64,000 nucleotides of DNA, taken from Clostridium septicum (GTDB lineage Bacteria; Bacillota; Clostridia; Clostridiales; Clostridiaceae). A program made the translations under genes and the position numbers. Below, piece by piece: positions 36,232-46,210 of the stretch. A model generated the notes under the pieces. That model worked only from the letters and a program-made list of their open reading frames with translations, made no database searches and was not told the DNA's origin. The stretch lies in contig NZ_CP023671.1 in NCBI RefSeq assembly GCF_003606265.1, positions 2,356,001-2,420,000 on the forward strand, in the 5' to 3' direction. Numbering within the stretch: the stretch's first letter is position 1; each line of letters opens with the position of its first letter.

Positions 36232-37674
36232 ATGAAAAAACAAAAATCTTTAATAAATAATTTTATATACAACACCTTATTTACACTGTTGAATTTATTA
36301 TTTCCATTAATAACTTTACCATATACATCTAGAGTAATAGAAGCTAGTGGAATAGGAAAGGTTAATTTTGCAAACTCAATAGTCAATTACTTTTTAATAA
36401 TTGCATCATTAGGAATACCTTTATATGGTGTAAGAGAAATAGCTAAGGTAAGAGAAAATAAGAAAGCTTTATCTAAAACTTATTCAGAAATATTTTTTAT
36501 AAATTTATTATCAACACTAATAAGTATAGTAGCATATTATTTAATGGTATTTAATTTTGATTATTTTGCGAAAGATTATAAATTATTTATAGTTTCTGGA
36601 TTTCTTTTATTATTAAATGCTTTAAATATAGATTGGTTCTATCAAGGGCTAGAAGAATATAAATATATAGCATTAAGAAGTGTAGTGTTTAAAGTTATTT
36701 CCTTAGTGTTATTATTTACAATGGTGAAGACTAGAGAGGATTATATAAACTATGCATTAATAAATGTAATAGCTTTAAGTGGTAATAACATAATTAATAT
36801 TTTAAATATAAATAAGTTTACACATTTTTCTTTCTCGGGTTTAGAGTTCAAGAAGCATATAAGACCAATATGTATTCTATTATCAATTCAAGTTGCAGTT
36901 AATATATATGTTAATTTGGATACAACGATGACTGGGGTCTTAGCAGGAGAAGTTAGTGTAGGCTTTTATTCTAATGCAGTAAAACTTAATAAAATTATTG
37001 TTAGTGTAGTTACATCTGTAGGAACAATATTATTACCTAGATTAAGCTATCATATTGAGAACAATAATGTTGAAGAATTTAACACAATACTAAATAAGGC
37101 ATTAAAAGTAATAATAATGTTAAGTATACCGGCTATGACTGGAGTGCTATTTTTATTAAGAGAAATAGTACTATTAATGTTTAAGCCAGAATTCATACCT
37201 GTAATATATACTATGAAAATTTTAACTCCACTAATAATAATACTTTCTATAGGGAATTTATTTGGCACTCAAATATTAATGCCTCTAGGAAAAGAAAATA
37301 AACTTTTATTTTCAGTAATAATAGGAGCAGTGATAAATTTCACATTAAATTTAATGCTAATACCTAAAATGAATGAGAATGGTGCAGCAGTATCCACAAT
37401 AATAGCAGAATTGGTTGTTATGATAATTCAAGTATATATAGCAAAAAGTTATGTGAAAATAAAATTAGATTTCAAATTTATTTCTAAAATTATATTATCT
37501 AATGCAGTAATGACAATAGTATTATATATTATTTCACGAACTGTAGATGGACTAATTAGTAATCTGATATCATCAGTTATTTTTGGAGTTATATCCTATA
37601 TAGGTACAAGTATAATTTTAAAAGAAGAAACAGTAATTGAAATCTTAAGAAAAAATTCAAAAATAAAGATCTAA
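36232..37674 (+). CDS. Polysaccharide flippase (Wzx/MOP superfamily), second of two
   Basis: 480 residues, about 14 membrane helices. LPYTSRVIEASGIGKVNFANSI at the N-terminus and TTMTGVLAGEVSVGFYSNAVKL in the middle are typical O-antigen transporter sequences. It starts three bases after the upstream stop, with CAGGAG inside that gene. It is a different branch from the flippase at 28009, which suggests two lipid-linked products. Confidence 0.88.
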   Translation: MKKQKSLINNFIYNTLFTLLNLLFPLITLPYTSRVIEASGIGKVNFANSIVNYFLIIASLGIPLYGVREIAKVRENKKALSKTYSEIFFINLLSTLISIVAYYLMVFNFDYFAKDYKLFIVSGFLLLLNALNIDWFYQGLEEYKYIALRSVVFKVISLVLLFTMVKTREDYINYALINVIALSGNNIINILNINKFTHFSFSGLEFKKHIRPICILLSIQVAVNIYVNLDTTMTGVLAGEVSVGFYSNAVKLNKIIVSVVTSVGTILLPRLSYHIENNNVEEFNTILNKALKVIIMLSIPAMTGVLFLLREIVLLMFKPEFIPVIYTMKILTPLIIILSIGNLFGTQILMPLGKENKLLFSVIIGAVINFTLNLMLIPKMNENGAAVSTIIAELVVMIIQVYIAKSYVKIKLDFKFISKIILSNAVMTIVLYIISRTVDGLISNLISSVIFGVISYIGTSIILKEETVIEILRKNSKIKI

Positions 37675-37723
37675 AAGTAGAGTATAATTAAATAACATAA
37701 AATAATGCATAATATTAGTAAAG

Positions 37724-37752
37724 TTGTGGCAAATTTTTTAGTATGCTATAAT
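37724..37752 (+). promoter_or_regulatory. Promoter before manC
   Basis: TTGTGG, 17 bases, TATAAT with an extended TGC before it, about 63 bases before manC. One of the better promoter matches in the window. Confidence 0.6.
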
Positions 37753-37815
37753 TTTATGAATAAAAAAGAATCTATTTTAATTAATGATATATATTACTAA
37801 GGAAGGAGATTAATT

Positions 37816-38874
37816 ATGTTATGTGCAGTTATTATGGCTGGAGGTAGAGGGACAAGATTTTGGCCATTATCAACGGATAATAAACCAAAGCAGTTTTTAA
37901 GTTTAATAGATGAAGAAACTATGATTCAAAAAACTATAAATAGAATATTGCCTATTATTCCTTTAGAGAGGATATTTGTATGTACTGGAAAAAAGTATGT
38001 TAATCTTGTTAAAGAACAACTTCCCAATTTGCCAGAAAGAAACATAATAGTTGAACCAGAAGGTAAGAATACAGCACCTTGTATAGCATTGTCGGCGTTG
38101 ACTATAAAAAGATATTATGGAGATTCAACTATGGTTGTATTACCATCAGATCATTTAATACGAGAAGAAAATAAGTTTAGAGAAATATTAATTAAAGCAG
38201 ACAATTTTCTTAAAAAACATAATAAAGGGTTAATGACACTTGGTATGCATCCTGATAGACCGGAAACTGGATATGGATATATAAATTGCGGTAAAGAAAT
38301 AGATGATGATATAAATAAAGTAGAGGCATTTGTTGAAAAGCCAAATAAGGAAAAGGCTGAGGAATACTTAAAATTAGGTGGATATCTTTGGAATGGCGGA
38401 ATGTTTCTTTGGAAAGTAAATACGATTTTAGATGAAATAAAAAAATATATTCCTAACACATACGAAGCATTACAAGCTATGCAAAATATAGATGAAGAAG
38501 ATATTGAAAGATTTGTAAATCAGCAATATCAAAAAGTTGATGAAATATCTATAGATTATGCTGTACTAGAAAAATCAGATGATATTTATGTTATTAAAAG
38601 TGATATAGGATGGGATGATATAGGTACATGGAGAGCTATAGAAAGATATAGAGAAAAAGATGGATATAATAATATATATTTTAATAATACAGTAAGTATA
38701 GATTCTAGCAATAATATGGTTATCGGTAACCATAATAATAATGTTGTTATGATTGGAGTTAGCAATGTAGCAACTATAGTAAGTGACGAGGGAATTTATG
38801 TTATAAATAGAGAATTACTAGATGATGTTAAAGATTTTAAAGAGGGGATAAAAAATAATAATAATACTAAATAG
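37816..38874 (+). CDS. manC: Mannose-1-phosphate guanylyltransferase
   Basis: 352 residues. The nucleotidyltransferase motif [24 protein letters not shown] is at the N-terminus, [16 protein letters not shown] is the GDP-mannose pyrophosphorylase signature, and [13 protein letters not shown] follows. It makes GDP-mannose from GTP and mannose-1-phosphate for the mannosyltransferases that follow. It lacks the C-terminal isomerase domain of longer ManC proteins. No phosphomannomutase is present in the window. Confidence 0.92.
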   Translation: MLCAVIMAGGRGTRFWPLSTDNKPKQFLSLIDEETMIQKTINRILPIIPLERIFVCTGKKYVNLVKEQLPNLPERNIIVEPEGKNTAPCIALSALTIKRYYGDSTMVVLPSDHLIREENKFREILIKADNFLKKHNKGLMTLGMHPDRPETGYGYINCGKEIDDDINKVEAFVEKPNKEKAEEYLKLGGYLWNGGMFLWKVNTILDEIKKYIPNTYEALQAMQNIDEEDIERFVNQQYQKVDEISIDYAVLEKSDDIYVIKSDIGWDDIGTWRAIERYREKDGYNNIYFNNTVSIDSSNNMVIGNHNNNVVMIGVSNVATIVSDEGIYVINRELLDDVKDFKEGIKNNNNTK

Positions 38875-38902
38875 TATTAGTGAATATGGAGGACGTTATT
38901 AT

Positions 38903-40027
38903 ATGAAGGTAGCACTAATTCATGATTGGTTGCCATTTATGGGAGGCGCAGAAAGAGTACTTTCTAATTTTGTTGAGATTTATCCAGATGCGCCAATATA
39001 TACAACTATATGTAATAAGGAAAAATTAGATTCACCAATAAAAGAAGCAAAGATATTCGTATCTAATATTCAAAAGAATAAAAGAAATATAGAGAATCAT
39101 AGAAAATATTTCCCTTTTATGCCAACGGCAATGGAATCTTTTGATTTAAATAAATATAATATTGTTTTAAGTAGTAGTTCAAGTGTAGCAAAAGGTGTAA
39201 TAACAAATCCTGATACAATGCATGTGTGTTATTGCCATTCTCCTATGAGATATGCATGGGAATTTTCATATGAATATGCAGGAAAAATGGTAGGAAAAAG
39301 CAGTTTAAAAAATAAACTTTTAAATTATTTTTTAACAGGTATGAGATTATGGGATTTAGCTACAGCAAATAGAGTAGATTATTTTATAGCTAACTCTGAA
39401 AATGTAGCTAAAAGAATATGGAAACATTATAAAAGGGAATCAGTAGTAATTCATCCACCAGTAAGATGTAAGCTGTTCCAAATAAGTAATGTAAACGAAG
39501 ATTATTTTTTAGTGGTTTCAAGATTGCAAGAGTATAAAAAAATAGATTTAGCTGTAGAAGTGTTTAATGAGTTAGGTTTACCACTGGTTATAATTGGAGA
39601 TGGACCAGAAAGAGCTAAATTAGAAAAGATGGCTAAAGGTAATATTAAATTTTTAGGAAGACAACCGGATGAAGTTATAAAGGAACATTATTCAAAGTGT
39701 AGAGCATTTTTATTTCCTGGTGAAGAGGATTTTGGAATAACTCCATTAGAGGCAATGGCAAGTGGAAGGCCTGTAATTGCTTATGGTAAAGGTGGAGCTT
39801 TAGAAACTGTTGTTGAAGAAAAAACAGGAGTGTTTTTTAAGACTCAAACAAGTAAGGATTTTAAAGATGCTATAAAAAAATTTGAAAAAATGGAGTTTAA
39901 TAAAAAAGAAATAAGAGCTCATGCAGAAAAGTTTGATGAAGAAATATTTAAAAGAAAGATTGAAACCTTTATAAATGAATCATATGAGGATTTTGTTAAC
40001 AAAAAGAATTGGAAAGTAATAAAATAA
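38903..40027 (+). CDS. Family 4 glycosyltransferase, probable mannosyltransferase (WbaZ-like)
   Basis: 374 residues. The N-terminus [19 protein letters not shown] and [17 protein letters not shown] are typical of WbaZ-like mannosyltransferases; the C-terminal part has [28 protein letters not shown]. Position right after manC supports a GDP-mannose donor. ATGGAGGAC precedes the start. Confidence 0.86.
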   Translation: MKVALIHDWLPFMGGAERVLSNFVEIYPDAPIYTTICNKEKLDSPIKEAKIFVSNIQKNKRNIENHRKYFPFMPTAMESFDLNKYNIVLSSSSSVAKGVITNPDTMHVCYCHSPMRYAWEFSYEYAGKMVGKSSLKNKLLNYFLTGMRLWDLATANRVDYFIANSENVAKRIWKHYKRESVVIHPPVRCKLFQISNVNEDYFLVVSRLQEYKKIDLAVEVFNELGLPLVIIGDGPERAKLEKMAKGNIKFLGRQPDEVIKEHYSKCRAFLFPGEEDFGITPLEAMASGRPVIAYGKGGALETVVEEKTGVFFKTQTSKDFKDAIKKFEKMEFNKKEIRAHAEKFDEEIFKRKIETFINESYEDFVNKKNWKVIK

Positions 40028-40051
40028 CTTTAACATATTTATGGAGGGTAT

Positions 40052-41161
40052 ATGAACAGAGTATGCATATTAAATGCTTTACAAACTTCACTAAGTGGAG
40101 GAATCGGTAGGTATAGTTATGAATTATCTAAAAGTTTATATGAAAAGGAAAAAAGCAATATAAAAATAGTAATTAGAGAAGAAGATAGAAAAGATTTTTT
40201 ATTTGCAAAAGATGAAGATCTAATTATAGTGAAAAATATAAAAAGTGGTATTCATAGGAATATTTATGAACAAATAATATTACCGTTTAAAGCAAGAAAA
40301 ATTAATAAAAATGCTATTTTACATTATCCAGATTCTATGGCACCATTATTAGCATTAAATGATGTTGTAATAACTGTACATGATTTAGCATTTAAAACAT
40401 TAAAAGGAGCCTTTACTTGGAAGACAGCCTTATGGAAAAAAATTATAACTCCATTATCTATAATAAAAGCAAAAAAAGTAGTAGCTATTACCGAATTTGC
40501 TAAAAGTGAAATATATACCCATTATAGGAATATAGCAAAGGATAAAGTTGTTGTTGTATATAATGGTTTTAATAATTTAAATGTAGAAAAAAATGATAGA
40601 ACTGAAGTAATAAGGAACGAAAAATTAAAATTAAATATTGATAAACCATATATATTGACTGTTAGTACAATTTCCCCCAGAAAAAATATTGATGGCTTGA
40701 TAAAAGCATTTAACATTATTAAAGATAAAACTGAATGCAATCTAATTGTAGGTGGTAAAAATGGATGGTTATATGAGTCAGTTTATGAAACTGTTGAAAA
40801 TTTAAATTTAAAAGAAAGAGTAATTTTTACAGGATCAGTTACTGATTATGAGTTATCACAAATGTATAAAAATTGTGCTTTATTTGTTTATCCATCATTT
40901 TATGAAGGTTTTGGTTTACCTCCATTAGAAGCCATGTCATATAATAAAAAATGTGCAGTTTCAAATAGCACATCTATTCCAGAAGTTGTAGGAAGTGCGG
41001 GAATATATTTTGATCCTTCAAAGGTGGAAGATATAGCTGAAAAGCTCCTTTTAGCTTTAAATAGAGATATAGATGTAAATTTAATACAAAGTGTATTAAA
41101 TAAATTCAGCTGGAAAAAGTGTGCTGATGGAGTAATTAAAAAAGTATATGATATTATTTAA
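40052..41161 (+). CDS. Family 4 glycosyltransferase
   Basis: 369 residues, GT-B fold: SLSGGIGRYSYELSKSL, TVHDLAFKTLKGAFTW, VSTISPRKNIDGLIKAF, YPSFYEGFGLPPLEAMSYNK (E-x7-E). Resembles mannosyltransferases of the MtfB/WbdB type. GGAGGG precedes the ATG. Confidence 0.87.
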   Translation: MNRVCILNALQTSLSGGIGRYSYELSKSLYEKEKSNIKIVIREEDRKDFLFAKDEDLIIVKNIKSGIHRNIYEQIILPFKARKINKNAILHYPDSMAPLLALNDVVITVHDLAFKTLKGAFTWKTALWKKIITPLSIIKAKKVVAITEFAKSEIYTHYRNIAKDKVVVVYNGFNNLNVEKNDRTEVIRNEKLKLNIDKPYILTVSTISPRKNIDGLIKAFNIIKDKTECNLIVGGKNGWLYESVYETVENLNLKERVIFTGSVTDYELSQMYKNCALFVYPSFYEGFGLPPLEAMSYNKKCAVSNSTSIPEVVGSAGIYFDPSKVEDIAEKLLLALNRDIDVNLIQSVLNKFSWKKCADGVIKKVYDII

Positions 41162-41179
41162 TTATCTAAGGAGATATAT

Positions 41180-42094
41180 ATGAAGGAACTTGCAATAATA
41201 CTTTTAAATTATAATAATGTTGAAGATACATTAGAGTGTGTTGAAAGTATTGAGAAAAATTGTGAAAGTGATTATACTATTATTGTTGTTGATAATAATT
41301 CTACAAATGATTCTAAAGACATTTTAATTAAAAATAAAAAAAGATATAAATTGATTTTAAACCCAGTAAATGAGGGGTTTGCACAAGGTAATAATGTTGG
41401 AATTAAGTGGGCTATAGATAACAATTTTAAATATATAATGTTATTAAATAATGATACTTTAATAGAGAAAGGATCAATAGAGCTACTACTTAATGAGATG
41501 AATAGTAATCCTAATATAGGAATAATTGGACCTAGAATCATGTATTATCCTGAAAAGAATAAGATTTGGTTTGATGGTGGAGAAATAGATTGGTTTAAAT
41601 TTATAGTTAATCATAACAACATTGGTAAAAAAATATCTACCCAAAATAGTGATAAAATAAAAGAGAATGTTTCATTTTTAACAGGATGTTGTATGTTAAT
41701 AAATAGAAATTTAATAGAACAGATTGGTTATTTACCTGAAGAGTATTTTATGTACTATGAAGATGTAGATTATTGTGTAATGGTTAAGGACGCAGGATAT
41801 AATTTAATTAACTTGAAAGAATCCATAATATATCACAAGGTTAGTTCATCATCAGGTGGGGAGGATTCAGCATTTTCTATTAAGTGGGGAACAAGGAATA
41901 GAATTATATTTATGAATAAATATAAATATAAAGTGGACAAAACTCGTTATATTGCTAGTGTATTATTTTTCTATTCAACACGAATAATAAAGTTAATAAA
42001 ATATATATTTAAAAAAGACAAAGAAAGATATTCTGCAATTATAGAGGGAATAAAAGAAGGAAAAAAATATATAGAAGGTGTTAGATATGATTAA
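41180..42094 (+). CDS. Family 2 glycosyltransferase (rhamnosyltransferase-like)
   Basis: 304 residues. Complete GT-A motifs: LAIILLNYNNVEDTLECVESI, TIIVVDNNSTNDS, IMLLNNDTLIEKG and YFMYYEDVDYCVMVKDAGY. Compared with the truncated GT2 at 34313 this one keeps the full nucleotide-binding segment. Its end overlaps the next gene by eight bases. Confidence 0.87.
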   Translation: MKELAIILLNYNNVEDTLECVESIEKNCESDYTIIVVDNNSTNDSKDILIKNKKRYKLILNPVNEGFAQGNNVGIKWAIDNNFKYIMLLNNDTLIEKGSIELLLNEMNSNPNIGIIGPRIMYYPEKNKIWFDGGEIDWFKFIVNHNNIGKKISTQNSDKIKENVSFLTGCCMLINRNLIEQIGYLPEEYFMYYEDVDYCVMVKDAGYNLINLKESIIYHKVSSSSGGEDSAFSIKWGTRNRIIFMNKYKYKVDKTRYIASVLFFYSTRIIKLIKYIFKKDKERYSAIIEGIKEGKKYIEGVRYD

Positions 42095-42725
42095 TGTTAA
42101 CGGTCAAGAAAGAAAACAGTCAGTTTTGTATCCGATTATAAAAAGAGTCACAGATATTATTATATCACTATCAGCTTTAATATTATTAAGTCCATTACTT
42201 TTAATTGTATCTTTTTTAATATTAATAGACTCAAAAGGGCCTATTATTTTTAAACAAGATAGAGTAGGTAAGAACGGTAAAATATTCAAAATGTATAAAT
42301 TTAGATCTATGGTCGTAAATGCAGAAGAGCTTAAGAAAAAGCTAGAAAATAAAAATGAGATGACTGGACCTATGTTTAAAATTAAGGAAGATCCGAGAAT
42401 AACCAAGATAGGAAAATTTATAAGAAAAACAAGCATAGATGAACTTCCACAATTAATAAATATAATAAAAGGAGAAATGAGTTTAGTCGGTCCAAGACCA
42501 AGTTTACCATCTGAAGTTGAGAAATTTGAACCATGGATGATGGAAAGATTAGATGTATTACCAGGATTAACTTGTTATTGGCAAGTTATGGGGAGAAATA
42601 GTATTGGTTTTAAAGAATGGATGGAATTAGATATTAAATATGTTAGAGAAAGAAATTGTTGGATAGATATCAAACTAATTTTTAAGACTTTTTTTGTTAT
42701 TTTTGGAGATGAGAATGCTTCATAA
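42087..42725 (+). CDS. Initiating phosphoglycosyltransferase (WbaP/PglC-type bacterial sugar transferase)
   Basis: 212 residues. One N-terminal membrane segment (about 20-42) followed by KFRSMVVNAEEL, IGKFIRKTSIDELPQ (catalytic Asp-Glu pair), KGEMSLVGPRPSLPSEVE and GLTCYWQVMGRN. It moves a sugar-1-phosphate onto undecaprenyl phosphate and so starts glycan assembly on the cytoplasmic face. I chose the ATG at 42087, with AGAAGGTG six bases upstream, over a GTG at 42078. It sits near the end rather than the start of the locus. Confidence 0.92.
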   Translation: MINVNGQERKQSVLYPIIKRVTDIIISLSALILLSPLLLIVSFLILIDSKGPIIFKQDRVGKNGKIFKMYKFRSMVVNAEELKKKLENKNEMTGPMFKIKEDPRITKIGKFIRKTSIDELPQLINIIKGEMSLVGPRPSLPSEVEKFEPWMMERLDVLPGLTCYWQVMGRNSIGFKEWMELDIKYVRERNCWIDIKLIFKTFFVIFGDENAS

Positions 42726-42748
42726 ATTCTTTAATTAAGGAGGAAAAT

Positions 42749-43639
42749 ATGAAAATATTATTATTAGGTGCAAAAGGACAATTAGGACAGCAAATAATAA
42801 AAATAATAAAGGAAAAAAAATCTGAGTTAGGAAGTTTACCTAAAGATATTATAAATGCGGAACTGGTTTGTATGGACATTGATGATTTAGATATAACAAA
42901 TATAGATCAGGTAAAAAGTATATTAAATAAAGAGAAGCCTAATATTATTATAAATTCAGCTGCATTTACTAATGTAGATGGATGTGAAAGTAATTATGAT
43001 TTAGCATTTAAAGTAAATGCTTTGGGTGGAAGGAATTTAGCAATTGTATCTGAAGAAATTGGTGCTAAATTAGTACATATATCCACAGATTATGTATTTG
43101 ATGGCAAAGGATCAAGTCCATTAAAAGAATGTGATATTACAGTGCCTATAAGCGCATATGGAAAAACTAAGCTTCTTGGAGAAAATTATGTTAAGGATTT
43201 TTGTTCAAGATATTTTATAGTTAGAACTGCATGGCTTTATGGATATTTTGGGAAAAATTTTGTTTATACTATAATGAATGCAGGAAGAGAAAGAGGAAAG
43301 CTTACAGTAGTAAATGATCAAAGAGGTAATCCAACTAATGCGGAAGATTTAGCGTATCATGTATTAAAATTAGCGGTAACAGAGGAATATGGAATATATC
43401 ACTGTACTGGTGATGGAGAATGTACTTGGTATGATTTTGCAAGTAAGATTATAGAATATTCAGGTATAGACTGTGAAGTATTGCCTGTAACATCAGATGA
43501 ATATAAAACGCCAGCAAAGAGGCCAGAATATTCTTCATTAGATAATATGATGTTAAGAAATACTATAGGTGATGAAATGAGAGAATGGGAAGAAGCTCTT
43601 AAGTGTTTTATGAACAATAAAGATAAATATACAAAGTAA
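42749..43639 (+). CDS. rfbD: dTDP-4-dehydrorhamnose reductase
   Basis: 296 residues. SDR fold with [12 protein letters not shown] at the N-terminus, [26 protein letters not shown] and [13 protein letters not shown] (Tyr-x3-Lys). Last step of dTDP-L-rhamnose synthesis, NADPH-dependent. First of four rhamnose genes ordered rfbD-rfbA-rfbC-rfbB. Confidence 0.94.
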   Translation: MKILLLGAKGQLGQQIIKIIKEKKSELGSLPKDIINAELVCMDIDDLDITNIDQVKSILNKEKPNIIINSAAFTNVDGCESNYDLAFKVNALGGRNLAIVSEEIGAKLVHISTDYVFDGKGSSPLKECDITVPISAYGKTKLLGENYVKDFCSRYFIVRTAWLYGYFGKNFVYTIMNAGRERGKLTVVNDQRGNPTNAEDLAYHVLKLAVTEEYGIYHCTGDGECTWYDFASKIIEYSGIDCEVLPVTSDEYKTPAKRPEYSSLDNMMLRNTIGDEMREWEEALKCFMNNKDKYTK

Positions 43640-43658
43640 TTCTAAAGGGAGGATTAAT

Positions 43659-44525
43659 ATGAAGGGTATAATTTTAGCAGGAGGGTCTGGCACTAGACTT
43701 TATCCTGTAACAAAAGCTATGTCAAAGCAAATGGTTCCAATATATGATAAACCAATGATTTATTATCCTATGTCAGTTTTGATGTTAGCAGGAATACGTG
43801 ACATATTAATTATATCTACTCCAAGAGATATAATTAATTTTAAGGAATTATTTAAAGACGGATCTGAATTAGGTTTAAATATAGAATATGCAATTCAAGA
43901 GGCGCCTAATGGACTAGCAGAAGCATTTATAATTGGAGAAGACTTTATAGGTAGCGATAATGTAGCAATGATATTAGGAGATAATATATTTTACGGACAA
44001 AGTTTCAGTGAACGTTTAAAAGAAGCCTCAGAATTAAAGGAAGGTGCAATGGTTTTTGGATATTATGTTCAAAATCCAAAGGCTTTTGGAGTTGTTGAAT
44101 TTGATTCAGAAGGTAAAGTTATTTCATTAGAAGAAAAACCAGAAAATCCTAAATCAAAATATGCTGTACCAGGGTTATATTTTTATGACAATTCTGTAGT
44201 AAAAAAAGCAAAAGAGTTAAAGCCTTCAGCTAGAGGTGAGTTAGAAATTACAGATTTAAATAGAGTTTATATGGAAGAGGGAAATCTAACAGTAAATCTA
44301 TTAGGAAGAGGTATGGCATGGCTTGACACAGGAACACATGCATCAATGTTGCAAGCGTCAAATTTTGTAGAAGCGGTTCAAAATACTCAAGGAACATATA
44401 TAGCATGTTTAGAAGAAATAGCTTATAGAAAAGGATGGATATCTCAAGATGAGGTTAAAGAGTTAGCTAAACCTTTATTAAAAACTGGTTATGGGAAATA
44501 TTTAATGGATATAATAGAGGAGTAA
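43659..44525 (+). CDS. rfbA: Glucose-1-phosphate thymidylyltransferase
   Basis: 288 residues. Motif [25 protein letters not shown] at the N-terminus, [19 protein letters not shown], and [14 protein letters not shown]. Makes dTDP-glucose from dTTP and glucose-1-phosphate, the first step toward dTDP-rhamnose. GGGAGG precedes the ATG. Confidence 0.95.
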   Translation: MKGIILAGGSGTRLYPVTKAMSKQMVPIYDKPMIYYPMSVLMLAGIRDILIISTPRDIINFKELFKDGSELGLNIEYAIQEAPNGLAEAFIIGEDFIGSDNVAMILGDNIFYGQSFSERLKEASELKEGAMVFGYYVQNPKAFGVVEFDSEGKVISLEEKPENPKSKYAVPGLYFYDNSVVKKAKELKPSARGELEITDLNRVYMEEGNLTVNLLGRGMAWLDTGTHASMLQASNFVEAVQNTQGTYIACLEEIAYRKGWISQDEVKELAKPLLKTGYGKYLMDIIEE

Positions 44526-44530
44526 TAAAA

Positions 44531-45094
44531 ATGGGCAAATTTAAGTTTATAGAAACTAAGATAAAGGATTTATATATAATAGAGCCTAAAGTTTTTGGAG
44601 ATAATAGAGGTTATTTCATGGAGACTTACAGTAAAAAGGATTTTTTTGAAGCTGGTCTTACTATGGAATTTGTTCAAGATAATGAATCAAAATCAAAAAA
44701 AGGTGTTTTAAGAGGAATGCATTTTCAAACAAAGCATACCCAAGGAAAGCTTGTAAGAGTTACAAGTGGAGAAGTTTATGATGTAGCAGTTGATTTAAGA
44801 AAAGGATCACCTACCTATGGACAATGGGAGGGAGTACTTCTTACGCAAGAAAATAAGAGACAATTCTATGTTCCAGAAGGATTTGCACATGGATTTTTAG
44901 TAGTTTCAGATGAAGCAGTATTTAACTATAAATGTACAGATTTTTATGCGCCAGAATATGATAGTGGACTTTTATGGAATGATCCAGATGTTGGCATAGA
45001 GTGGCCATTAGATGGAATAGAGAATATCCTACTATCTGAAAAAGATAAAGTTCAAAAGACATTAAAAGAATTAGAAGTACCTTTTATTTATTAA
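44531..45094 (+). CDS. rfbC: dTDP-4-dehydrorhamnose 3,5-epimerase
   Basis: 187 residues, the normal size for RmlC. Cupin motifs GDNRGYFMETYS, RGMHFQ (catalytic His), KLVRVTSGEVYDVAVDLR and PEGFAHGFLV are in place. Epimerises the 4-keto intermediate. Starts five bases after rfbA. Confidence 0.95.
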   Translation: MGKFKFIETKIKDLYIIEPKVFGDNRGYFMETYSKKDFFEAGLTMEFVQDNESKSKKGVLRGMHFQTKHTQGKLVRVTSGEVYDVAVDLRKGSPTYGQWEGVLLTQENKRQFYVPEGFAHGFLVVSDEAVFNYKCTDFYAPEYDSGLLWNDPDVGIEWPLDGIENILLSEKDKVQKTLKELEVPFIY

Positions 45095-45127
45095 TAATAT
45101 AATTTTAATTATTAGGAGTGAACTATT

Positions 45128-46180
45128 ATGAAAACTTACTTAGTTACTGGAGGAGCTGGATTTATAGGATCTAACTTCGTATTATATATTCTTAAAAAGT
45201 ATAACGACATAAGAATTATTAATTTAGATAAATTAACTTATGCAGGAAATTTAGAGAATTTAAAAGCAATCGAAGGGGATAAAAGGCATATATTTGTTCA
45301 AGGAGATATTTGCGATAAGGAATTAGTATCAAGCCTTTTTGAAAAATATGAAATAGATTATGTTGTTCATTTTGCCGCAGAATCACATGTTGATAGAAGT
45401 ATAAAAGAACCAGAGATATTTGTTAAAACAAATGTTTTAGGAACAGTTAACTTATTAAATTGTGCAAAGAATGCATGGGAAGTAAATGATGGATGGAAAG
45501 AAGGCGTTAAGTTCCTTCATGTTTCAACTGATGAAGTTTATGGTTCACTTGGCGAGACAGGATATTTTATGGAAACTACTCCGTTAGATCCACATAGTCC
45601 TTATTCATCAAGTAAGGCTAGTTCAGATTTAATGGTGAAGGCATATGCAGATACTTATAAAATGCCAATTAATATAACAAGATGTTCAAATAATTATGGT
45701 CCTTTCCAATTCCCAGAAAAACTAATACCACTTTTAATAAATAATTGTTTGCAACATAAAGATTTACCTATATATGGTGATGGAATGAATATTAGAGATT
45801 GGTTATTTGTTGAAGATCATGCTAAAGCTATAGATATGGTTATAAATAATGGTAGATTAGGTGAAGTTTATAATGTTGGTGGACATAATGAAAGAACAAA
45901 CATACAAATAGTAGATACAGTTATTAACTATATAAATGAAAATGTAGATAAAGAAGTAACAGAAAATTTAAAGAAATTTGTTGAAGATAGAAAAGGCCAC
46001 GATAGAAGATATGGAATAGATCCAACTAAGATAAAAGAAGAGCTTGGTTGGTATCCAGAAACAACTTTTGAAGTAGGAATAGTTAAAACTATTAAATGGT
46101 ACTTAGATAATAAAAATTGGATGGAAAACATAACTTCTGGAGATTATCAAAATTATTATAATGAAATGTATAAAAAATAA
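45128..46180 (+). CDS. rfbB: dTDP-glucose 4,6-dehydratase
   Basis: 350 residues. Extended SDR: VTGGAGFIGSNFV, HFAAESHVDRSI, HVSTDEVYGSLG and PYSSSKASSD (Tyr-x3-Lys variant YSSSK). Produces dTDP-4-keto-6-deoxyglucose. Last gene of the third polysaccharide unit, followed by a strong terminator. Confidence 0.95.
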   Translation: MKTYLVTGGAGFIGSNFVLYILKKYNDIRIINLDKLTYAGNLENLKAIEGDKRHIFVQGDICDKELVSSLFEKYEIDYVVHFAAESHVDRSIKEPEIFVKTNVLGTVNLLNCAKNAWEVNDGWKEGVKFLHVSTDEVYGSLGETGYFMETTPLDPHSPYSSSKASSDLMVKAYADTYKMPINITRCSNNYGPFQFPEKLIPLLINNCLQHKDLPIYGDGMNIRDWLFVEDHAKAIDMVINNGRLGEVYNVGGHNERTNIQIVDTVINYINENVDKEVTENLKKFVEDRKGHDRRYGIDPTKIKEELGWYPETTFEVGIVKTIKWYLDNKNWMENITSGDYQNYYNEMYKK

Positions 46181-46210
46181 AAAGTAGGTTTTACCTACTT
46201 TTTATTTTTT
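46178..46210. terminator. Bidirectional terminator between rfbB and the polymerase-like gene
   Basis: AAAAAGTAGG and CCTACTTTTT around a short loop, with T-rich sequence on both exits. It overlaps the last codons of both convergent genes. Confidence 0.82.
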
